In this document: one piece after another, positions 1 through 6,243 of the stretch | Layout of the letters: every line of letters begins with the position of its first letter | Position numbering within the stretch: position 1 is the first letter of the stretch | Assembly (NCBI GenBank): GCA_021805585.1 | Contig: JAJZEY010000017.1 | Coordinates: 1-9,424, forward strand | Direction: 5' to 3' | Length of the DNA stretch: 9,424 nt | Origin: Planctomycetota bacterium | Lineage (GTDB): Bacteria; Planctomycetota; Phycisphaerae; WQYP01 | The notes under the pieces: model-generated | The model's database searches: none | The model's input: only the letters and a program-made list of their open reading frames with translations | What the model was told of the DNA's origin: nothing | Program-made: the position numbers and the translations under genes

Positions 1-150
1 GTGCGGCGTGATTTGGGAATCGGCGCGCAAATTCTAAGAGATCTGGGCTTAAAAAAGCTGATTGTCCTTACGAATCGCCCCAAAAAGCTTCACGGCCTGG
101 ATGGCTTTGGACTAAGCGTTGTGGAACAGCGGTCGATTCAACTGCGTTGA
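1..150 (+). CDS. ribA: GTP cyclohydrolase II, C-terminal fragment (RibA or RibA half of RibBA)
   Basis: Frame 1 is open from the window edge to a TGA at 148-150 and encodes 49 residues; the 5' part lies outside the window. It reads [17 protein letters not shown], then [16 protein letters not shown] and VVEQ, which is the characteristic C-terminal part of GTP cyclohydrolase II. This enzyme opens GTP to 2,5-diamino-6-ribosylamino-pyrimidinone phosphate, the first step of riboflavin synthesis in the cytoplasm. The family's GTP-contacting Thr and Lys, five residues apart in the T-N-x-P-x-K motif, are present as T24 and K29 of the fragment. The zinc cysteines and catalytic Asp/Arg lie upstream and cannot be checked. 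The protein stops about nine residues after the GFGL motif, so it lacks the family's usual tail of roughly 20-25 residues (YLxTKxxKxGH type). It may be monofunctional RibA or the end of a bifunctional RibBA; the visible part cannot tell. It converges on the TPR/Sel1 gene. Confidence 0.88.
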   Translation: MRRDLGIGAQILRDLGLKKLIVLTNRPKKLHGLDGFGLSVVEQRSIQLR

Positions 151-341
151 ACCGAATAACGGATCGGTACCGTTCGTACAACTCAGCTGTCAACTGCCGG
201 TCAGATTGTGTCCGAAAGATTTTTCCTGAAGTACACCATGACGCAACCCAAAGACGGGAGGCAAGGCGGAATCTTTTTAACCTGCGATATCTGAACCGTG
301 CGCGGGGCCGCATATCATCGTCAATGTATTGACTCCTGTAT
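151..341. other. Convergent intergenic gap between ribA and the TPR/Sel1 gene
   Basis: This 191-base gap separates the stop codons of two converging genes, where a bidirectional terminator would be expected. The clearest structure is an inverted repeat at 158-174: AACGG, a 7-base loop, CCGTT. It begins 7 bases after the ribA stop but is not followed by a T-run. T5 runs occur at about 210-214 and 273-277 without a convincing GC-rich stem directly before them. A minus-strand frame stays open through the gap, but it overlaps both flanking genes out of frame and resembles nothing recognised. I see no supportable gene and no clear intrinsic terminator. Confidence 0.4.
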
Positions 342-3300
342 TCAGTGCCGCCGCTGTGCGCGGGCCAATTTTGCCTTCCACATCGCCGCCCTGGCATGAT
401 CAACTGGAACTCCCCGACCATTATCGTAGCAATACGCCATAAACGACAATCCACCGACGCTGCCGGAATTGGCGGCTTTACGAAACCATTTTACAGCGGC
501 CGTGTCATCCTCTGGAACGCCACGACCATTTAGATAACTCCATCCAAGCCAGGCCATCGCTTGTCTGCAACCGCGATGCGCGGTTTTACGAAACCAGCTA
601 ACAGCCTTCCGGTCATTTTGCGGAACGGCGAGGCCTTTGTGGTAAAAATATCCGATTGAATAAGCGGCAAGAAGGTTCCCTTTGGCGGCACTTTTTCTGT
701 ACCATCGCCAGGCTCGCGGATCGTTTACTGTTGTCCCATGGCCGTTCTGGTAACACCAGGCCAACCAGCGCATGGCCTGCGCGGAACCCTGCATAGCCGC
801 CCGGCGATACCATTTTACCGCCGCGGCATAGTTCTGTTTCACACCCGAACCATTATAAAAATCCGCGGCAATCCGCTTTTGTGCGGACAATTGACCGGCG
901 CGGGCGTGCCAGAGAACTGCTTTGGTTTTATCAGTTGCCACGCCCATGCCTCTGTTATACAAGTAGGCCAGCCAATTCATACAATCCTTGGATTTTCTGG
1001 CCGCGCCAATTCTGAAATATGTCAGGGCCGCGGAATAATTGACCGGTACACCATCCCCAAGTGCATAGGTTGCCCCGAGATTTTCGCAGGCCCGTGAGGA
1101 TCCGGCAGCGACGGATTTTTTATACCACGCTATGGATACCAGGGGCTGGCGGCTGACTATTTTTCCTTCGTCGTAAATTGATCCCAACCAGCACATAGCC
1201 AAACCGGATCCGCGATCAGCCGCTTTGGTGAACCATCGTATTGCGGCGGCCGGATCAGGTTTAACACCACTTCCCTGTTTCGCGGCAACGGCCCAGCGAA
1301 CCATGCCATCCGTCGAGCCATACCGTGCGGCACGATGATACCAGTGGGCTGCCATCGCTAAATTCACGGCTACGCCATCGCCGAACTGATAGCAAATACC
1401 AAGATCATCCATAGCGGACGCATCATTTGTTCTGGCCAGCCAGCGAACAGCTTTGAAGTGGCTGACCGTCACGCCCAGGCCATCACGCCGGGCATCCGAC
1501 ATATTTTTCATGGCTTCAATTGAGCCAGCCGCGGCAGCGGCCCGCCAATATTTCACCGCCTGACGGTCGTGCGCGGAATATGAAAACGGGACAGCCTGGC
1601 CGTCATGAAACATATTGCCAATCCAGCATTGTGCCTGGGCCAGATTCAGTGATGCGGCTCGTTGCCACCAGAACATCGCCCGGCGATAATCCAGTGGTGT
1701 CCCGTGTGCCCGGCGGCTGGCCAGTGCCAGATTATGCATGGCATACGCGTCTCCCGCGGCAGCCGCCCTGCGGTACCATTTGACTGCGTTCACATCATTG
1801 TGCTGAAGCGCATAACCCCGCCGATACATGACGCCGATAAAATTCATAGCTCGCGCGTCTCCCATTGCCGCGGCGCGGCGAAACCACAGGAGTGCTCGGG
1901 CGTAAGCCGCTTTCGTATGAAATTCAACAAAATCGCTTCGGCCGATCAGAAAGCAGGCTTCATCATAACTGGCCGTATTATTAAGTGTGAAGTATTCCAT
2001 TGCCTTTTCCGGATTAGCGGTAACGCCATCGCCATCCTGGTAACAAAATCCAAGATTCAACGGATCCCCCATCGCCGCTGCGCGTTTATACCACATCACG
2101 GCCTTAGATATGTTTTTGGATACGCCCAGACCGTTGTCATACATATAACCGATATTGGATGCCGCCGACGCGTAGCCGCCCTTGGCAGCTTTACGAAACC
2201 ACAGCATGGCCTGAGGGTAATTTTTGGCAACTCCCCAGCCCTTGAGATAACACTGACCAACGCTGTTGATGCTTTTAGCATATCCCGCGGCGGCCGCACG
2301 GCGGAACCAATGAAGCGCGACCGCGGGCTTTTTTGATGACGCATCAAATTCATCCATCCAGCCCAGGGCGTCCATGGCATCAGGGCAGCCCATCGCAGCC
2401 CCCCTGCTGAACCAGCGACGAGCGGCGGCATCATCAAGTGCGACGCCGTTGGCGGATAGATGCAAAGCCCCCATGGCCGCGGTAGCCCGGCCGGAGCCAT
2501 CCTTTGCGGCACGGCGAAACCAAATCGCAGATTTAGCGCCGTCCGTAGCGAAGCCACCGGGGCGGACATATGCATCCGATCCATTAAGTTGCATGGCAAC
2601 TCCGGCATTATAGTCCGGTGCCGTCACACGACCCCACGCCAGAAGGCGCCCGAGGTAAAGCATGGCCAAGCGGGAATTTTGATGTGCCGCCGTCCGCAGC
2701 ACCCCAACTGCAGCGTGATATAAAGCCGCAGGCGGATGCAGGCGGAGAACTGAAGCGGCATCGGCGGCGGCGGCATCCCATTTCTGCAAGGCCAATTCGA
2801 CGCGCATGCGGCCGGCGCAAGCGGTTATAGATCCCGGGGCGACGCGCAGAGCGGCATCGTAGTCCTGTAATGCCGGAAGCGGCTGGCCGAGGCGCGCGTA
2901 CATTTTAGCCCGGTCGATGTAAATAATCGACAGATCACCGTTTGCCGGCATTGCCGCAATCAGAATAGAGGCATCCGCAATGGCCGGGGCTATCTCTCCG
3001 AGTCGCATTTCCGTCCGCATTTTCAGGCGGCGGGCGGAAAGCATGGAAGGCTGGCGCGCTACGGCGGCCGATGCGTCCGCCAGTGCATGATGATATCCGC
3101 CCAGCCGGCGATACAGTTCACCGCGACGCGCATACCACCGCGCGACTTGCCCCCCCACCCCAATGGCTTTTGTGCATGCGGCTATGGCGGATTCATCCCG
3201 CCGTATCCGCTGGAGCCGGCGGATTGCATTGGCCGCGGCCGAATTATTCGGCAGGATACTCAGGGCGACCCGGAGGGCGTCAGCAGCCTGTCGGTCGCGA

Positions 3301-4517
3301 TGCAGATGGGATAACGCCTGTCCCAGCAATGTATATTCGAAAGACTCCGACCTTGCCAGCCGCGCTGTGGTGCGAGAATCATAGAGGAAATTGCTTTGGT
3401 GAAGCCGCGCGTAGATATGAATAACCCGCTGATAATCACGAACAGCCAGTTGCCAGAGACCAAGACGAGCCTTCATGCGCGCCCGATTGTTATAACGGGA
3501 CGCGAATTCCAGCCCGATGTTCAGCGGAAGATACAGATTACGCACCGCCCGGGTGGCATCAAAAACATGTAAATCCGCGGCACTGCGTCCGGCAATAGAA
3601 GGATATAGCGTACCGGGGACCGCGGCCCTGGCCATATCCAGTGCGGAAGGCCGCAATGACAGGACGTTAAGCGTCATCCGCCAGGCCTGGTAATGATGCC
3701 GCATATGCAATGCACCGCCAATATGCAACAGATAGAACCGAAGCGCGCGGTAGCGAATGAAATCACGCTGGCCGGAACGGGTTGAACGGTGCCGCTGCAC
3801 CCGCGAAAAATGTCTGATTTGTTCTTTAACTACGCGGTACTGCGAAAGAAATATCCGCCATGAACGCTCGTTTTTACCCCATTGGGCGGCGGCCTGCATG
3901 ACAATTGCAGGCGAATGGATATTTGCGGCGACAAACGCCCATTTCCACATGCTGTAAATTGCCGGATGACGCGATTGACGAATCAGGGCATTTCCTTGCA
4001 GGCCCGTGAGCAGGCTTTTGAGCCGGCTGATTTTAGCGGTCGCGCGGTCGCGATCTTCGGCAAAAGGCAAATGACCGGCAAGGCTCTTGAGTTCCCTTAG
4101 TTGAGCGGATTCCTGAGCGTATTCCGACACTGCCAGCTCGCGAATCCTGTTGCGAACCAATGCGGCCCTGGGATTGTTCATACCGCGCTGACTGGCCAGA
4201 AACGCCCTGAACCAGGCGATAGCGGAGCACTGGCGGCCAGGCAGGTGACTCTCGGCAACTGCCAGGCTGGCTAAAACATCCGGGCGATCCGGTGCGATGC
4301 GCCACGCCCGGTTAAACATTTTGACTGCACTTTTCCAATGCTTGCCGGAATTAAACAATGCTCCCCGCTGAAGAAGTGTATTAAAAATAGCGGCATCATG
4401 CGGCGAAGGCTGATTTTTTGGCGGTGTGCCGGCGCAGGCCCGCGTATGAACACCCAGGATAAGCGCCAAAATAAGCGCAAGTCGCATTTGGCGGAGCCTG
4501 TGAAACCAAAGCGCCAT
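342..4517 (-). CDS. Exported giant TPR/Sel1-repeat protein (1391 aa)
   Basis: No catalytic domain is seen; the protein appears to be all helical repeat and is best read as a periplasmic or envelope scaffold for protein-protein contacts. Residues 1-29 look like a Sec signal peptide: basic N-region, hydrophobic LALILALILG, likely cleavage after ACA29. Residues about 42-108 are TPR-like. Residues 120-330 are helical, unassigned, and rich in Arg and His at 227-262. Further TPRs lie at about 340-430 and 458-600, one with the typical ALQDYDAALRVAPGS. After a degenerate unit near 600-640 come 20 Sel1-like units (663-1376) and a basic tail ending RAQRRH. I chose ATG at 4517 because AGGAG lies 9 bases upstream; an in-frame TTG at 4535 would place that Shine-Dalgarno inside the gene and lengthen the signal peptide's N-region. 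It is probably co-transcribed with the gene 54 bases upstream. A lipoprotein reading via Cys28 is unlikely because Arg precedes the Ala-Cys. Sel1 assignment is firm; function is unknown. Confidence 0.92.
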   Translation of the reverse strand: MALWFHRLRQMRLALILALILGVHTRACAGTPPKNQPSPHDAAIFNTLLQRGALFNSGKHWKSAVKMFNRAWRIAPDRPDVLASLAVAESHLPGRQCSAIAWFRAFLASQRGMNNPRAALVRNRIRELAVSEYAQESAQLRELKSLAGHLPFAEDRDRATAKISRLKSLLTGLQGNALIRQSRHPAIYSMWKWAFVAANIHSPAIVMQAAAQWGKNERSWRIFLSQYRVVKEQIRHFSRVQRHRSTRSGQRDFIRYRALRFYLLHIGGALHMRHHYQAWRMTLNVLSLRPSALDMARAAVPGTLYPSIAGRSAADLHVFDATRAVRNLYLPLNIGLEFASRYNNRARMKARLGLWQLAVRDYQRVIHIYARLHQSNFLYDSRTTARLARSESFEYTLLGQALSHLHRDRQAADALRVALSILPNNSAAANAIRRLQRIRRDESAIAACTKAIGVGGQVARWYARRGELYRRLGGYHHALADASAAVARQPSMLSARRLKMRTEMRLGEIAPAIADASILIAAMPANGDLSIIYIDRAKMYARLGQPLPALQDYDAALRVAPGSITACAGRMRVELALQKWDAAAADAASVLRLHPPAALYHAAVGVLRTAAHQNSRLAMLYLGRLLAWGRVTAPDYNAGVAMQLNGSDAYVRPGGFATDGAKSAIWFRRAAKDGSGRATAAMGALHLSANGVALDDAAARRWFSRGAAMGCPDAMDALGWMDEFDASSKKPAVALHWFRRAAAAGYAKSINSVGQCYLKGWGVAKNYPQAMLWFRKAAKGGYASAASNIGYMYDNGLGVSKNISKAVMWYKRAAAMGDPLNLGFCYQDGDGVTANPEKAMEYFTLNNTASYDEACFLIGRSDFVEFHTKAAYARALLWFRRAAAMGDARAMNFIGVMYRRGYALQHNDVNAVKWYRRAAAAGDAYAMHNLALASRRAHGTPLDYRRAMFWWQRAASLNLAQAQCWIGNMFHDGQAVPFSYSAHDRQAVKYWRAAAAAGSIEAMKNMSDARRDGLGVTVSHFKAVRWLARTNDASAMDDLGICYQFGDGVAVNLAMAAHWYHRAARYGSTDGMVRWAVAAKQGSGVKPDPAAAIRWFTKAADRGSGLAMCWLGSIYDEGKIVSRQPLVSIAWYKKSVAAGSSRACENLGATYALGDGVPVNYSAALTYFRIGAARKSKDCMNWLAYLYNRGMGVATDKTKAVLWHARAGQLSAQKRIAADFYNGSGVKQNYAAAVKWYRRAAMQGSAQAMRWLAWCYQNGHGTTVNDPRAWRWYRKSAAKGNLLAAYSIGYFYHKGLAVPQNDRKAVSWFRKTAHRGCRQAMAWLGWSYLNGRGVPEDDTAAVKWFRKAANSGSVGGLSFMAYCYDNGRGVPVDHARAAMWKAKLARAQRRH
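390..2531 (-). repeat. Twenty tandem Sel1-like repeats within the TPR/Sel1 protein
   Basis: The coding sequence divides into 20 contiguous units (residues 663-1376) with the pattern A-h-x-W-[FY]-R-[RK]-A-A-x-x-G-x-x-x-A-M-x-x-[LI]-G-x-x-Y-x-x-G-x-G-V, the Sel1 consensus. By hand count 15 units are exactly 36 residues. Unit 2 is 35, unit 9 is 40 (1560-1679), and units 5, 11 and 16 are 33 (2004-2102, 1353-1451, 822-920). Unit 6 (1896-2003) is the most diverged and has lost most consensus glycines. The units are similar in protein but clearly diverged in DNA, so this is an old array rather than a recent expansion. Sel1 repeats form right-handed helical solenoids that bind partner proteins. Confidence 0.92.
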
Positions 4518-4526
4518 CGATGTTAA

Positions 4527-4531
4527 CTCCT
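4527..4531 (-). promoter_or_regulatory. Ribosome binding site of the TPR/Sel1 gene (decides start)
   Basis: On the minus strand AGGAG precedes ATG (4517-4515) with a 9-base spacer. This supports the ATG over the in-frame TTG at 4535, which lies upstream of the AGGAG. The 54-base gap to the previous stop codon holds no obvious promoter or terminator, consistent with co-transcription. Confidence 0.7.
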
Positions 4532-4571
4532 GCAAGGATTAAAAAGGAAGCCGAGATAATCATTCGCGGGT

Positions 4572-6101
4572 TCACCGCATTGCCCGCATGGCATCGCGCA
4601 CCATGCTTCGATGATCGACCAGCGATTTCATGCGGCTGGTAATGACGTTCAGGTCCGCAAGCTGCCGGGACGTGGTGATATCAAGCTGATGCGCACCGGC
4701 GGAAAGAATCATCAGGCACCTGCCGGCATCACCAACGGCATATGCGGCCCTGGCCACCTCCACCGCGGGTTTGGCTTCATCGAAAATGGAAACGGCCGTC
4801 AGCAATGCCTGCTGCCGCCCTTCGATCGTATGCTGATTGTAATCATCCTCTGATTCCTTCACATCGGCCAGAGTTTGCACCGCGCCCACGAGCACCTGCG
4901 CTTCAGCGGCAAGCTTGACGCGCTGGTCGGTCTGGCCAAGGGCGGCAGTCAGGGAATCCTGTAAAGCATCCGTGGAGATACCATTTTCGCGCATGGTTTT
5001 AAGCATGGATTCCATATCCTCCTCATTGATTCCCCCAACTGCGTCGAGCATTTTTTCCTGTACTCGATCCGCCGCACAATCCACGGCAATATCCCGAAGC
5101 TGATCATCAAGGCGCTTGAACAGTTCATCTCTCTGCTGCGCGGCCAACTGCCCGATTTGCTCAAAATCGTCAGACCGGGCGTTAAAGCCCAGCGAGGCAA
5201 GCTGCATCCGTGTGGCCCGAATTTGTCGATCAAGGTCGGCAAGCATGGCCTGACAGGCCTGCTTATCCGCGGGTGGAATAAAAGCAGGCCGGGCCGGCGC
5301 GGAAATCAGCGGTGCGGTTACAAGGTCGGCCGTCCGCAACGGGATGCTGGGGTTCACCCCCTGGGCCTGGCCAATACTCACAATATCCGTCCGGGCATCG
5401 CGCAAATCGACAACGTTTGAATCCCAATCCAGCGGCGCGGTATCAGAATTAGTGCCCCAATCATTATCATCCGCTGGTACGAACCAGAAATGAGCGGAAT
5501 TCTGGCTAACAATTTTTCGCATATCCGTAGCCGCGGTAATATCCGCCTGACGCCGGGCAGCTTCCAGTGCCAGAAGGCGAATCTCGGATTCAGCGTTAAG
5601 CAGGTTCTGCTGTATGACCGGGTCGTTGGGAGAACTAAGGAGAGCCTGTTGAAAATAATCCGCGGCACCGGCAAAATCCCTTTCCGCAAACAAGGCAAGC
5701 CCCTGTCCATTCATCGCCAGGGCAAGCCTGCCTTTCATCAGCGCGTTGCCGGGGTCCAGTGCCAGCGCCTGCTGGCAGTCATAAATGGCCCCAAGATAGT
5801 TATGATTGTCCATTGCGGCCTGGCTGCCGGAATCAAAAGCTCGCACCTGACGCGCAATGGCGTCCCTGCGCTGCCCTTCAAGTATCGTCTGATTGCGGGC
5901 GTCCGCCATCATGGCGGCGCGATAGGCACCCATGCAAGCCTCACGCTGCCGCTCAGCCGTCCAATAGCTTGCCTGATTTTGCATTTCCTGAACAATGCCA
6001 TCAAAATCTTGGGCGGCAAGTGTACCGGACGCATATATGATGGCTGCGGCAATGGGAATTAACGCCGCGAATCGGAATCGCCGTGAATCAAACGCCCGCA
6101 T
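4572..6101 (-). CDS. Exported TPR protein of unknown function (509 aa)
   Basis: Not recognised as a named family. Residues 1-30 look like a Sec signal peptide: basic MRAFDSRRFR, hydrophobic AALIPIAAAII, then SGTLAA with likely cleavage before QDF, so a periplasmic location is predicted. Residues about 94-165 hold two TPR-like units (YLGAIYDCQQALALDPGNA and FAGAADYFQQALLSSPND). An Ala/Arg-rich helix follows, then an acidic, Trp-containing segment (about 204-228, with DDNDWG and PLDWDSN) and a Pro/Ala-rich linker (250-278). Residues 280-420 are charged and probably helical or coiled-coil, and 425-509 are a further helical region with a basic end. Five cysteines are scattered at 56, 109, 283, 342 and 462. 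The start is ATG with GGAG 6 bases upstream. It lies between the autotransporter (142-base gap) and the TPR/Sel1 gene (54-base gap to its ATG), all in one direction. A periplasmic assembly or scaffold partner is plausible inference; TPR content alone does not establish it. Confidence 0.88.
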   Translation of the reverse strand: MRAFDSRRFRFAALIPIAAAIIYASGTLAAQDFDGIVQEMQNQASYWTAERQREACMGAYRAAMMADARNQTILEGQRRDAIARQVRAFDSGSQAAMDNHNYLGAIYDCQQALALDPGNALMKGRLALAMNGQGLALFAERDFAGAADYFQQALLSSPNDPVIQQNLLNAESEIRLLALEAARRQADITAATDMRKIVSQNSAHFWFVPADDNDWGTNSDTAPLDWDSNVVDLRDARTDIVSIGQAQGVNPSIPLRTADLVTAPLISAPARPAFIPPADKQACQAMLADLDRQIRATRMQLASLGFNARSDDFEQIGQLAAQQRDELFKRLDDQLRDIAVDCAADRVQEKMLDAVGGINEEDMESMLKTMRENGISTDALQDSLTAALGQTDQRVKLAAEAQVLVGAVQTLADVKESEDDYNQHTIEGRQQALLTAVSIFDEAKPAVEVARAAYAVGDAGRCLMILSAGAHQLDITTSRQLADLNVITSRMKSLVDHRSMVRDAMRAMR

Positions 6102-6107
6102 AGGTTT

Positions 6108-6111
6108 CTCC
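6108..6111 (-). promoter_or_regulatory. Ribosome binding site of the 509-aa TPR gene
   Basis: Minus-strand GGAG lies 6 bases before ATG (6101-6099), a standard spacing that fixes the start just ahead of a good signal peptide. Confidence 0.7.
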
Positions 6112-6191
6112 GATCAATGCCCAACCTCGGTTGTCCTGGAGAATCCGCCGGTATCAACGGCACTTTAAGCGGCATACGCAGGTCTTCGGCG

Positions 6192-6243
6192 GCCATTGCC
6201 GGCGAATGGCGCAATCAAAGCCGCGCGTGGCACGGAAGCCGTG
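6192..6243 (-). other. Two small hairpins just after the autotransporter stop codon
   Basis: Immediately after the TAA of the autotransporter gene (6246-6244) the transcript can fold CACGG-CTT-CCGTG (6231-6243, 5-bp stem, 3-base loop). A second inverted repeat at 6192-6210 is GCCATT, a 7-base GC loop, AATGGC (perfect 6-bp stem). Neither is followed by a T-run, so they are not classic intrinsic terminators. They could protect the 3' end of the autotransporter message, lower read-through into the two downstream genes, or be chance. I found no convincing -35/-10 pair in the rest of the 142-base gap (6102-6243). Confidence 0.35.

Noticed and set aside
158..174. Inverted repeat as the ribA terminator
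   Set aside because: The stem is only 5 bp, it has a competing fold (ACCGA at 151-155 with TCGGT at 164-168), and there is no T-run after it.
68..454. Minus-strand open frame of 128 codons across the convergent gap
   Set aside because: It overlaps the ribA end in antisense and the TPR/Sel1 3' end in another frame, has no Shine-Dalgarno site I can see, and is Arg-rich without recognisable motifs.
1662..2336. Plus-strand open frame of 224 codons opposite the Sel1 array
   Set aside because: It is antisense to clearly coding Sel1 repeats, and its product has shadow-like composition with no domain. GC-biased third positions of the real gene readily keep such a frame open.
390..2531. CRISPR array or DNA satellite
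   Set aside because: The periodicity is a protein repeat of about 108 bases per unit in one open frame, with strong DNA divergence between units and no identical direct repeats with spacers.
4533..4535. TTG as the start of the TPR/Sel1 gene
   Set aside because: The AGGAG at 4527-4531 would fall inside the gene, while it is well placed for the ATG at 4517, which begins a typical signal peptide.
5490..6062. Plus-strand open frame of 190 codons opposite the 509-aa TPR gene
   Set aside because: The minus-strand frame has a signal peptide, TPRs and a ribosome binding site; the plus-strand product has none.
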